A stretch of 34,309 nucleotides of DNA from an uncultured Lachnospiraceae bacterium (GCA_910584585.1 CAJUBP010000051.1:1-34309); one strand, 5' to 3'; positions 1-5,821 are shown, counted from the first letter of the stretch. Translations and numbers: made by a program. Notes: generated from the sequence alone by a model not told the origin.

Positions 1-55
1 TGCGGAAATTCTGCAATGGGTGCAGGCATCTGGCAAATGCGGAAATTCTGCAATG
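1..55. repeat. Two direct copies of an 18-bp sequence, 37-bp period
   Basis: The 18-mer TGCGGAAATTCTGCAATG occurs at 1-18 and again at 38-55, giving a 37-bp period. The array is cut by the window edge, so its full copy number is unknown. It resembles the other 35-41 bp short tandem arrays in this window in period and in lying between genes, but not in sequence. Confidence 0.8.
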
Positions 56-137
56 TTCGCAAGGAATATTTTTTCGGCAGAAAGGAAACGGATCATAGAA
101 TGGCAGATTTTTCACAGACATAATTTTCAGGTTTCTG

Positions 138-146
138 TGATATAAT
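138..146 (+). promoter_or_regulatory. Extended -10 promoter upstream of asnB
   Basis: A TGnTATAAT sequence (TG at 138-139, TATAAT at 141-146) lies 33 bp before the asnB start. No convincing -35 is present at 17 bp, which is common for extended -10 promoters. The predicted leader is short and shows no T-box-like structure. Confidence 0.5.
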
Positions 147-178
147 GAATTATACGCAAAAATCGGGAGTGAAAATGT

Positions 179-2038
179 ATGTGTGGAATTGCTGGGTTTT
201 ATCATAGAGAGAAGAATTATGAAGAAAATGAAGCGCATTACCGTTCCCTGCTGAGCGCGATGCACAGGGAATTGTGGCGCAGAGGACCGGATGACGCAGG
301 TACTTGCCTGACAAAGCATTGCGGGCTGTCTCACAGCCGCCTTTCCATTATCGATATCGGCGGCGGACATCAGCCCATGGTGCGGACAGCAGGAGGAAGA
401 ACCTGCATGATTGTCTATAATGGGGAGCTTTATAATGGAAATGAATTGAGAGAACTGCTGAAAGAACGGGGGTGGACCTTTGCCACTTCCTGCGACACAG
501 AAGTGATTCTGCTGGGATTTATGGAATTCGGTTCGGAAATTGCCGTCAGGCTCAACGGTATTTTTGCCTTTGCCGTGTACGATTCCAGGGAAGAAAGCCT
601 TCATCTGTTCCGGGACCCCATGGGGGTGAAGCCCCTGTTTTATACGGAACGGGACGGCGAACTAATTTTTGCTTCTGAACTTAAGGCCATTTTGGCCCAC
701 CCTGCCGTGGAGGCGGAAATTGACCGGGAGGGGCTGAATGAGATTTTCGGAATCGGCCCCGCCAGAACGCCGGGCCTGGGCGTGTTAAAAGGCATTCGGG
801 AAGCTCTGCCTGGAGAATATCTGCTCTGCTGTAAGGGAAAAGAACTGCAGAGAAAACGCTATTGGAAATTAAGCAGCCATCCCCACCTGGACAGCTATGA
901 AAAAACAGTGGAAAAGGTGTCTTTTCTGGTGCAGGATTCTATCAAACGCCAGATGGTGTCTGATGTTCCCATCTGTACCTTTTTGTCCGGCGGGGTGGAC
1001 AGCAGTCTGGTTTCGGCAGTCTGCGCCGCAGAGCTGAAAAAGCAGGGCAGGAAATTGGCGACCTTCTCTTTTGATTTTGTAGATAATCAGAAGAACTTTA
1101 AGGCAAATGCCTTTCAGCCTTCCCAGGACAGACCTTATGTGGAAAAAATGGCGGAATATATCGGTTCGGAGCATACGTTTCTGGAATGCGACAACAAAAA
1201 CCAGATTGAGCTTTTGTACGACTCCGTAAAAGCCCACGATTTGCCGGCCATGGCGGACGTGGATTCCTCCATGCTGTATTTCTGCTCCCAGGTCAGCAAA
1301 AAGTATAAAGTGACGCTGACAGGGGAGTGCGCCGATGAGATTTTCGGCGGGTATCCCTGGTTCCACAAAGAAGAATGCATGAAGGCAGAAATGTTTCCCT
1401 GGACCATGGATTTGTCCCCCAGAAAAGAGCTTTTGTCAGACGAATTTCTGGAAATCCTCCGGATGGACGAATATGTAAAGGAGCGCTATGCTCAATCCAT
1501 TTCAGAGACGCCCCGGTGCAGTGAGGACAGCCCGGAAGAAGCAAGAAGGAGGGAAATTGCCTACCTGAATCTGAGATGGTTTATGCAGACTCTTTTGAAC
1601 CGGATGGACAGAACCAGCATGTACAGCGGCCTGGAAGCCCGGGTGCCCTTTGCGGATACCCGGATCGTTCAGTATGTGTGGAATGTGCCCTGGGAAATGA
1701 AAGCTAGAGGCGGCGTAGTGAAACATCTGCTGCGGGAATCCGGAAGAAATCTGCTGCCGGAGGAAGTGCTGTTTCGGCGGAAATCTCCGTATCCCAAAAC
1801 CTATGATCCCCGCTACGAGGAGCTTTTGAAAGGCATGGTAAGGGAAATGATTCTGGAGGGGAATTCCCCCGTCTTGCAATTTATTGACAAGAAAAAAATG
1901 GAACAGTTCTTAAACAGGCCCTCCGATTACGGCAAACCCTGGTACGGACAATTGATGGCCGGGCCCCAGATGCTGGCTTATCTGCTGCAGGTGGATGAAT
2001 GGATGAAGCGGTATCAGGTGCGTACAGTGGGATTGTAG
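179..2038 (+). CDS. asnB: Asparagine synthetase (glutamine-hydrolysing)
   Basis: This 619-residue cytoplasmic enzyme converts aspartate, glutamine and ATP to asparagine. The protein starts MCGIAGF, so Cys2 becomes the N-terminal nucleophile of a class II glutamine amidotransferase domain (about residues 2-215). The synthetase domain follows, with the PP-loop motif SGGVDSS at about residues 270-276. Length and domain order are usual for AsnB. I chose ATG 179 over the out-of-frame ATG at 175 because only 179 gives the conserved MCGIAG start; GGGAG sits about 10 bp upstream. The gene stands alone, and its TAG stop lies inside a 40-bp tandem repeat. Some AsnB paralogues amidate sugars or peptides, but nothing here argues for that over asparagine synthesis. 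Confidence 0.93.
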   Translation: MCGIAGFYHREKNYEENEAHYRSLLSAMHRELWRRGPDDAGTCLTKHCGLSHSRLSIIDIGGGHQPMVRTAGGRTCMIVYNGELYNGNELRELLKERGWTFATSCDTEVILLGFMEFGSEIAVRLNGIFAFAVYDSREESLHLFRDPMGVKPLFYTERDGELIFASELKAILAHPAVEAEIDREGLNEIFGIGPARTPGLGVLKGIREALPGEYLLCCKGKELQRKRYWKLSSHPHLDSYEKTVEKVSFLVQDSIKRQMVSDVPICTFLSGGVDSSLVSAVCAAELKKQGRKLATFSFDFVDNQKNFKANAFQPSQDRPYVEKMAEYIGSEHTFLECDNKNQIELLYDSVKAHDLPAMADVDSSMLYFCSQVSKKYKVTLTGECADEIFGGYPWFHKEECMKAEMFPWTMDLSPRKELLSDEFLEILRMDEYVKERYAQSISETPRCSEDSPEEARRREIAYLNLRWFMQTLLNRMDRTSMYSGLEARVPFADTRIVQYVWNVPWEMKARGGVVKHLLRESGRNLLPEEVLFRRKSPYPKTYDPRYEELLKGMVREMILEGNSPVLQFIDKKKMEQFLNRPSDYGKPWYGQLMAGPQMLAYLLQVDEWMKRYQVRTVGL

Positions 2039-2118
2039 AAGGACACATTAGCTGCAGAAGTATATGGTGGGATTGTAAAAGTAGACATTAGCGATACATT
2101 AGCAGCAGAAGTGTATAG
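2027..2118. repeat. Imperfect 40-bp tandem repeat across the asnB stop codon
   Basis: GTGGGATTGTA occurs at 2027 and again at 2067, and each copy is followed by related blocks containing ACATTAG and GCAGAAGT. The second copy has an extra internal duplication of the ATTAGC block. The first copy contains the asnB stop codon (TAG), so the array begins in coding sequence and runs into the intergenic region. Confidence 0.75.
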
Positions 2119-2131
2119 AAAATAAATGGGA

Positions 2132-2348
2132 AAACCGCCCTTTCTGCTTTCCTATAAACGGAGTTGAATTTCTGCGCGCGTGAAGTCTGATATGCTGCTG
2201 CGTACGTGGGTTTGGCAATGATGAAATGCCGGATATATATTCGCAAGCTTGCTTATTTGCCAAATGATTTGCTGTTAATCTTAAAAATCCTGGAAGTTGT
2301 CTGCAAATCATTTGGCTCGCTGGCATAAAGTGCAGGAAAGGGCGGTTT
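2132..2348. repeat. 217-bp element bounded by inverted repeats (MITE-like or structured RNA)
   Basis: AAACCGCCCTTTCTGC at 2132-2147 is the inverted counterpart of 2332-2348, with one inserted G. Nested inside is a perfect 14-bp inverted repeat, GCCAAATGATTTGC at 2259-2272 and its complement at 2303-2316, with a 30-nt loop. Together with the repeat before it, it fills the 327-bp space between asnB and the recombinase gene. No credible gene is present. A clear target-site duplication was not found. It could be a short non-autonomous mobile element, a REP-like repeat or a long hairpin transcript that separates the two genes. Confidence 0.55.
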
Positions 2349-2365
2349 AGATTCAAAATGAAATG

Positions 2366-2944
2366 CTACAGATTCACGTCCAGAAAGATCTGATCCTTAT
2401 CATCCTGTTCAATTCCAAGATACCGCTTTGTGGTCTGAAAAGAGGAATGGTTGTAGATATTCATCAGAACAGCCGGCTGCGCGCCGGATTTCCATGCGTG
2501 ATACCCGAAAGTTTTCCGCAGGGAATGGCAGCTGATGTCTGTCTCGAAATTCAGCTGCTGCCCGGCGGTTTTAATCACCCGGAACGCCTGGGAACGGCTG
2601 AGGTGGTTGGCGCCGGTTCTGCCGGGAAAGAGAAAATCCGAAGGGCGCAGCTCTTGCAGGCTGTTTTTGTATATCTGCAATGCCTTCCGGGCATTTTGGT
2701 TCAATGCAATCTGCGTTTGTTTTCCTGTTTTCCGTTCCCGGAGTGTGATGTGCTTTAGAAAATGCTTTTTCGTAAAATCGTAAACGTCCTGCCAGTTTAA
2801 CTCCAGCAAATCGCTGATTCTGAGGGCAGAATTCACCCCAAGGCAAATCAATGTGTAATTTCTCAGATTGGGTTTTTCCAGATAATAGTAGTTTTTTAGT
2901 TTTTCAATTTCAGATATGTTCCGAATAGGCTGTGTGACGCTCAT
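2366..2944 (-). CDS. Single-domain tyrosine recombinase (candidate DNA invertase)
   Basis: This 192-residue protein is the catalytic domain of a phage-integrase-family tyrosine recombinase with essentially no N-terminal core-binding domain. The catalytic set can be read: Arg42 (SALRISD), Lys72 in the beta-hairpin (RERKTGK), His140 and Arg143 (HSLRKTF), His166 (NHSS) and the nucleophile Tyr175 (KRYLGI). It is therefore probably active. The minus-strand start follows AGGAGG at 7-nt spacing. Short one-domain enzymes of this kind act as DNA invertases (Fim type, and RecV-like enzymes of Clostridium). Two inverted 29-bp sites about 550-730 bp upstream are good candidate substrates. No phage or element genes adjoin it, so a role as a resident switch enzyme is more likely than integration, but this is inference. 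Confidence 0.88.
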   Translation of the reverse strand: MSVTQPIRNISEIEKLKNYYYLEKPNLRNYTLICLGVNSALRISDLLELNWQDVYDFTKKHFLKHITLRERKTGKQTQIALNQNARKALQIYKNSLQELRPSDFLFPGRTGANHLSRSQAFRVIKTAGQQLNFETDISCHSLRKTFGYHAWKSGAQPAVLMNIYNHSSFQTTKRYLGIEQDDKDQIFLDVNL

Positions 2945-3119
2945 TGGGTAACCTCCTGTTTCTTTTGTACTCCTGCATCCTGTCAGGGAAATATTGCTTC
3001 GATGAATCGCGAAGCCTTGTCGTCATTCAGCTTATTACAAATTTACTTGTTTGGCAATCAAGGATGAAACCAGATAAGGACGAAACTTTGAGATAAAAGT
3101 ACAAAAATATCGAATAGTA
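2945..3119. other. Intergenic leader of the recombinase gene
   Basis: This stretch between the recombinase start and the toxin promoter holds a small perfect hairpin (GCTTCG at 2996-3001 with CGAAGC at 3010-3015) in the recombinase leader. A weak minus-strand promoter candidate (TTGATT, 18 bp, TAATAA) lies near 3030-3065. I see no gene. Confidence 0.35.
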
Positions 3120-3128
3120 TGATATAAT
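3120..3128 (+). promoter_or_regulatory. Extended -10 promoter of the small toxin gene
   Basis: TGATATAAT (TG 3120-3121, TATAAT 3123-3128) lies 44 bp before the ATG of the small membrane peptide. The -35 region is weak. The leader has a GC-rich segment with TGTTGC at 3134 and GCAACA about 18 bp later, which can pair upstream of the ribosome site. Confidence 0.6.
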
Positions 3129-3172
3129 TCATGTGTTGCTCACCGATACCCGCAACAGGGGGAGGTGTTTGC

Positions 3173-3271
3173 ATGGAAGTTGTGATTTCTTTTTTAGTTA
3201 CTGTTTTGGCTGGTGTAGCCTGCCACTACATCATCAAATGGTTAGACAGTGACGATAAGAGCAACAACTAA
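3173..3271 (+). CDS. Small hydrophobic peptide, Fst/holin-like type I toxin candidate
   Basis: This 32-residue ORF is too short for ordinary gene calls. It begins MEVVISFLVTVLAGVAC, a single membrane helix, and continues into the polar tail IKWLDSDDKSNN. That helix followed by a W/V-L-D-x-x-D tail is the Fst/Ldr and putative holin-like toxin pattern. A strong GGGGGAGG ribosome site precedes ATG 3173. A convergent antisense RNA promoter and a shared hairpin lie downstream, the standard type I toxin-antitoxin layout. The expected role is membrane insertion and growth arrest when unrepressed. Family assignment is by pattern only; translation and toxicity are not shown. Confidence 0.72.
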   Translation: MEVVISFLVTVLAGVACHYIIKWLDSDDKSNN

Positions 3272-3297
3272 CCTAGTGGGTACTTTGCCACTATAAA

Positions 3298-3382
3298 AGA
3301 AAAGAAGAATCCCCAAACTGTGCTGCAACACAGTTTGGGGATTCACTTCTTGTCCGCATGGACTTGTGATTTCTTTTTGCCT
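3298..3382 (-). ncRNA. Predicted antisense RNA antitoxin (about 80 nt)
   Basis: A strong minus-strand promoter (3417-3389) would start an RNA near 3382 that ends at the 3307-3344 hairpin. Its 5' part is the complement of 3356-3378, a diverged direct copy (one substitution, one deletion) of 3171-3194. The latter is the toxin start codon and first codons. The RNA can therefore pair with the toxin translation start in trans and with the shared terminator. This is the logic of the RNAI/RNAII repeats in Fst par loci. The RNA ends are predicted, not measured. Confidence 0.68.
3307..3344 (-). terminator. 16-bp perfect hairpin terminator, shared by toxin mRNA and antisense RNA
   Basis: The arms at 3307-3322 and 3329-3344 pair perfectly around a 6-nt loop (CTGCAA). 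On the minus strand the hairpin is followed by TTCTTTTCTTTT, a good U-tract, so it should terminate the antisense transcript. On the plus strand the following sequence is less T-rich, and termination there is less certain. Confidence 0.8.
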
Positions 3383-3388
3383 ATTGGC

Positions 3389-3417
3389 ATTATAGCATAT
3401 GCAAAAACTTTTTTCAA
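3389..3417 (-). promoter_or_regulatory. Near-consensus sigma-A promoter for the antisense RNA
   Basis: Read on the minus strand, TTGAAA (3417-3412) is separated by 17 bp from TATAAT (3394-3389). It is the best sigma-A promoter match I noticed in the window. It points toward the toxin gene and can only serve a short convergent transcript ending at the 3307-3344 hairpin. Confidence 0.8.
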
Positions 3418-3489
3418 TATTCTTTTTTCGAGTTAAAATTTATCCGTAACAGTTCAGTTCAGCCCTTTTTAGAGACTTTCATAATTACG

Positions 3490-3528
3490 GGAAAATGCAA
3501 CAATTTATATCAAATTGTTGCATTTTCC
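3490..3528. repeat. Left inverted site of candidate DNA switch (17-bp arms, 5-bp spacer)
   Basis: A perfect 17-bp inverted repeat (3490-3506 and 3512-3528) surrounds the asymmetric spacer ATATC at 3507-3511. The inner 29 bp (3495-3523) has arms ATGCAACAATTT and its complement. This is the shape of a tyrosine-recombinase core site, with two arms around a short crossover region. It matches the site at 3649-3677 in inverted orientation at 27 of 29 positions. It lacks a T-tract on either strand, so it is not an obvious terminator. Confidence 0.75.
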
Positions 3529-3541
3529 ATTTACACAGATA

Positions 3542-3567
3542 ATATCGGCTCTTTTCCGGCATACTTA
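3542..3567 (-). promoter_or_regulatory. Sigma-28 (SigD)-like promoter inside the invertible segment, facing away from hag
   Basis: Read on the minus strand, TAAG (3567-3564) is followed after 14 bp by GCCGATAT (3549-3542). Flagellar sigma-D promoters have TAAA, about 15 bp, GCCGATAT, so the -10 is perfect and the -35 has three of four bases. As assembled it points leftward, away from csrA-hag. Inversion between the two 29-bp sites would place it on the plus strand near 3605-3630, about 130 bp before csrA. An 8-base match can occur by chance; its location is what makes it notable. Confidence 0.5.
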
Positions 3568-3576
3568 ACCTCTCTT

Positions 3577-3604
3577 TTGAAAAAAATTTAGAAAATTTTA
3601 GAAT
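3577..3604 (+). promoter_or_regulatory. Possible sigma-A promoter inside the segment, facing csrA
   Basis: TTGAAA (3577-3582), 16 bp, TAGAAT (3599-3604) points toward csrA in the orientation given. The region is very AT-rich, so a chance match is quite possible. If real, the invertible segment would carry two outward promoters, and inversion would swap which promoter class reads csrA-hag. Confidence 0.35.
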
Positions 3605-3648
3605 AAGTATTCTCTTCAAACCCGCTGTTTCTCAAGGGTTCCGTATCC

Positions 3649-3677
3649 ATGCAACAGTTTGATATAAAGTGTTGCAT
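3649..3677. repeat. Right inverted site of candidate DNA switch
   Basis: Arms ATGCAACAGTTT (3649-3660) and AAAGTGTTGCAT (3666-3677) surround the spacer GATAT, the reverse complement of the left site's ATATC. The arms pair with one mismatch. Relative to the left site the whole 29 bp is inverted and 27/29 identical. A recombinase acting on the pair would therefore invert rather than delete the roughly 125-bp interior. Confidence 0.75.
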
Positions 3678-3762
3678 CGCAAAATCATCAGGAAGTGATA
3701 AGGCGGCCCCTTTGCCGGGATAAAATCATCGGCGAGTGGCAGCAGGAAACAAGGAGGTTATT

Positions 3763-4074
3763 ATGCTGAAATTAACAGTTAAGCCGGGAGAGTACCTTTT
3801 GATCGGCGATGAGATCAAGCTGGTGTTTGCAGGGGGAAGCTCCAACAATCTGCGGGTTCTGGTGGACGCGCCAAGGGAAATGAACGTGGTGCGGAGCGCG
3901 GCCCTGGAGAAATTCGGAATGGCGGCAGAGCCGGGAAATGAAGTGAAGCATTACAAGGACAGGGACTTGTCCCCGGAGGCCAAGGAAAAGATCAAAGCGA
4001 TTCTGATGGAGGAACGCAGGAAATCCAGGAAGCCAGAGGCAAAAAGCAGGCTCCAGACAAAATACGGCTGTTAA
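3763..4074 (+). CDS. csrA: CsrA-type translational regulator with C-terminal extension
   Basis: This 103-residue RNA-binding protein is expected to repress translation of flagellin mRNA, as CsrA does in Bacillus. Residues 1-52 follow the CsrA fold: MLKLTVKPGE, LIGDEI, then NLRVLVDAPREMNVVR, with the RNA-contacting Arg44 kept. The basic pair usual after MLxLT is V6-K7 here, so Arg6 is missing. CsrA is normally 60-75 residues; about 40 extra charged residues follow, ending in Cys. I chose ATG 3763 because AAGGAGG lies 5 bp upstream; the earlier in-frame start lacks a site. The gene lies 237 bp before hag and just downstream of the candidate promoter switch. The usual antagonist FliW is not in the window. 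Confidence 0.85.
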   Translation: MLKLTVKPGEYLLIGDEIKLVFAGGSSNNLRVLVDAPREMNVVRSAALEKFGMAAEPGNEVKHYKDRDLSPEAKEKIKAILMEERRKSRKPEAKSRLQTKYGC

Positions 4075-4311
4075 GAATCAGCGGAATGAAGCTGGTAATA
4101 ATGCGGGGGTAACCTAGGGCTCCTGCTTATTATAAAAGGCCGCTGCTTCAAACAGACAGGCAGCTGGCTTGACAAAAAAAGTATGCGTGCAAACGGATTT
4201 GCAGCATCTGTTATTGCCTGCAGAAGCAGGTGATGACCGTCCATCCGCTGCGGGAAAAGTATTCCCAGCAGGGAGGAAATAAGACCATAAACAACAAGGA
4301 GGAAAAATATT
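4075..4311 (+). promoter_or_regulatory. hag leader with probable CsrA-binding GGA sites
   Basis: The space between csrA and hag shows no terminator and no sigma-28 promoter, so hag is probably read through from csrA. The hag ribosome site AAGGAGG (4296-4302) and an upstream GGGAGG (4271-4276) give two GGA motifs about 25 nt apart. That matches the paired CsrA sites known in the B. subtilis hag leader. Their function here is inference. A small hairpin (CCTGC, AGAA, GCAGG) precedes them. Confidence 0.45.
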
Positions 4312-5664
4312 ATGGCAATGATCGTACAACACAACCTTACAGCAATGAATTCCAACCGTCAGTTAGGCGTTACTACAGGCGCTCAGGCAAAATCTTCCGA
4401 GAAGTTATCTTCTGGTTACAGAATCAACCGTGCAGGCGATGACGCGGCAGGATTAAAGATTTCTGAGAAAATGAGAAGTCAGGTTCGTGGTTTGAACCGC
4501 GCATCTACAAACGCGCAGGACGGCGTTTCCTTAATTCAGACAGCAGAAGGCGCATTGAGTGAAGCGCATTCCATCCTTCAGAGAATGAATGAACTGGCAG
4601 TTCAGGGCGCAAATGACACCAATGAAAACATTGACCGTGATGCAATCAATGAGGAATTGGATCAGCTGACCCAGGAATTAGACAGAATTTCCACCACAAC
4701 TCAGTTCAATAAGCAGAACCTGCTGGACGGCTCTTTCCAGAGCAAGAACCTTCATGTTGGCGCAAATGCAAAACAGAAGATTGAAATCAGCATTAATAAC
4801 ATGAACTCTGAGACTTTGGGGCTGAGAAACATCAAAGGAGAGGAACAGGTTCCGATTCAGAGAGGCCAGGAGCCCACGGAAGTTAAATATAAGGATTTTA
4901 CAGCTTATAAATATGACACTTCCAAGACACAGGCGTCAAACCAGACAGCAGCGATCAGCCAGTTTAAAACCGCTATATCTAAGGGTGCAAGTGTGAAACA
5001 GTATGCCGTTCAGACACTTGTGAAGCTGTCAGGAAATAAGAGCATTATCAATGCTGTAACATCTGTATATTTTAAAGCTGATTATGACAAAGGAAAAGAA
5101 GCTACGAAAGATATCTGGGAACAGGTAACCAGAATGAGCGGCGATAAAGTTGTTTTGTCTAGCCGTAAAGTGGGCACTGAGACCTATATCAGCTATAAGC
5201 GATTTGCAACGGCAGAATCAGCTATGAAGGCGGATATTTCTGCAGCGAAGGCGGCAGTGAGCACAGCCCTTATGAATGATTTTGCAACTTATTTGACATT
5301 GAAAGACACTGTTGCTGATGGCGCTACTGTTGGCGGACAGGGCGATAAGTTTACATTAGCGAAAGCAAATGTTGACACTTATTCTAGAGCAAACGCAACG
5401 CTTCAGGCAGTACAGAACGCTATTAACAAGGTATCTTCTCAGAGATCTGCCCTTGGCGCAATCCAGAATAGGTTGGAGCATACTATTGCCAATTTGGATA
5501 ATGTGGCAGAGAATACCCAGGCAGCAGAATCCCGTATCCGCGATCTTGATATGGCTTCTGAGATGGTGGAATACAGCAAGAATAATATTCTTGCACAGGC
5601 CGGACAATCTATGCTGGCACAGGCAAATCAGTCTACCCAGGGCGTGTTGTCGCTGTTACAGTAA
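4312..5664 (+). CDS. hag: Flagellin
   Basis: This 450-residue protein is the flagellar filament subunit, exported by the flagellar type III system and assembled outside the cell. The N-terminal D0/D1 (about 1-150) reads VQHNLTAMNSNRQLG, KLSSGYRINRAGDDAAGL and LQRMNELAVQGANDTN, the last being the TLR5-contact region of immunogenic flagellins. The C-terminal D1/D0 (about 365-450) ends with IRDLDMASEMVEYSKNNIL and AQANQSTQGVLSLLQ. Between them, about 210 variable residues rich in Lys, Ala, Ser and Thr form a surface domain and are the likely O-glycosylation targets. A strong AAGGAGG site precedes the ATG. A hairpin terminator follows, and a Maf glycosyltransferase and pse genes lie just downstream. 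Confidence 0.97.
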   Translation: MAMIVQHNLTAMNSNRQLGVTTGAQAKSSEKLSSGYRINRAGDDAAGLKISEKMRSQVRGLNRASTNAQDGVSLIQTAEGALSEAHSILQRMNELAVQGANDTNENIDRDAINEELDQLTQELDRISTTTQFNKQNLLDGSFQSKNLHVGANAKQKIEISINNMNSETLGLRNIKGEEQVPIQRGQEPTEVKYKDFTAYKYDTSKTQASNQTAAISQFKTAISKGASVKQYAVQTLVKLSGNKSIINAVTSVYFKADYDKGKEATKDIWEQVTRMSGDKVVLSSRKVGTETYISYKRFATAESAMKADISAAKAAVSTALMNDFATYLTLKDTVADGATVGGQGDKFTLAKANVDTYSRANATLQAVQNAINKVSSQRSALGAIQNRLEHTIANLDNVAENTQAAESRIRDLDMASEMVEYSKNNILAQAGQSMLAQANQSTQGVLSLLQ

Positions 5665-5695
5665 TATACAAAAAGTCAGGAATATAATAAAATTG

Positions 5696-5730
5696 CAGAG
5701 GTACGAAAAAATCGTACCTCTGTTCTCTTG
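5696..5730 (+). terminator. Terminator after hag
   Basis: A perfect 11-bp stem (5696-5706 with 5712-5722) with an AAAAA loop lies 32 bp after the hag stop and is followed by TTCTCTTGT. The U-tract is imperfect, so some readthrough into the glycosylation genes is possible. Confidence 0.7.
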
Positions 5731-5761
5731 TAAAGAAGTCAATGATTTCCTTACAAGAGAA
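5723..5761. repeat. Second inverted repeat after hag
   Basis: TTCTCTTGTAA (5723-5733) has its exact complement at 5751-5761 with a 17-nt loop. It begins where the hag terminator stem ends, so the transcript end can form two consecutive hairpins. It may stabilise the hag mRNA 3' end or act as a second terminator. Confidence 0.55.
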
Positions 5762-5821
5762 AATCATAGGAATACCGTCTGTTTGTACCATGTTTGTGTA
5801 TATAAAAAGAGGTTGCTGAAA

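Noticed and set aside
869..1879. Several minus-strand open frames inside asnB
   Set aside because: asnB is convincing across the whole span; the antisense frames lack ribosome sites and recognisable domains.
179..2038. asnB as a sugar-amidating enzyme of the glycosylation locus
   Set aside because: It is separated from that locus by the switch region and has its own promoter; the sequence fits ordinary AsnB.
2099..2356. 85-codon minus-strand frame after asnB
   Set aside because: It lies wholly on the inverted-repeat element and has no ribosome site or family resemblance.
2363..2758. 131-codon plus-strand frame opposite the recombinase
   Set aside because: It is a shadow of the recombinase gene, whose catalytic motifs are clear on the other strand.
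3133..3157. TGTTGC/GCAACA pair in the toxin leader as a third recombination site
   Set aside because: The arms match only six bases and the spacing is 12 bp, unlike the 29-bp sites; more likely an mRNA hairpin.
4169..4197. TTGACA upstream of hag as a sigma-A promoter
   Set aside because: No -10-like hexamer lies at 16-18 bp; the sequence there is AACGGA/ACGGAT.
5696..5761. Post-hag hairpins as another invertible site pair
   Set aside because: The arms are unrelated to the 29-bp sites and the second has a 17-nt loop; a terminator explains them.
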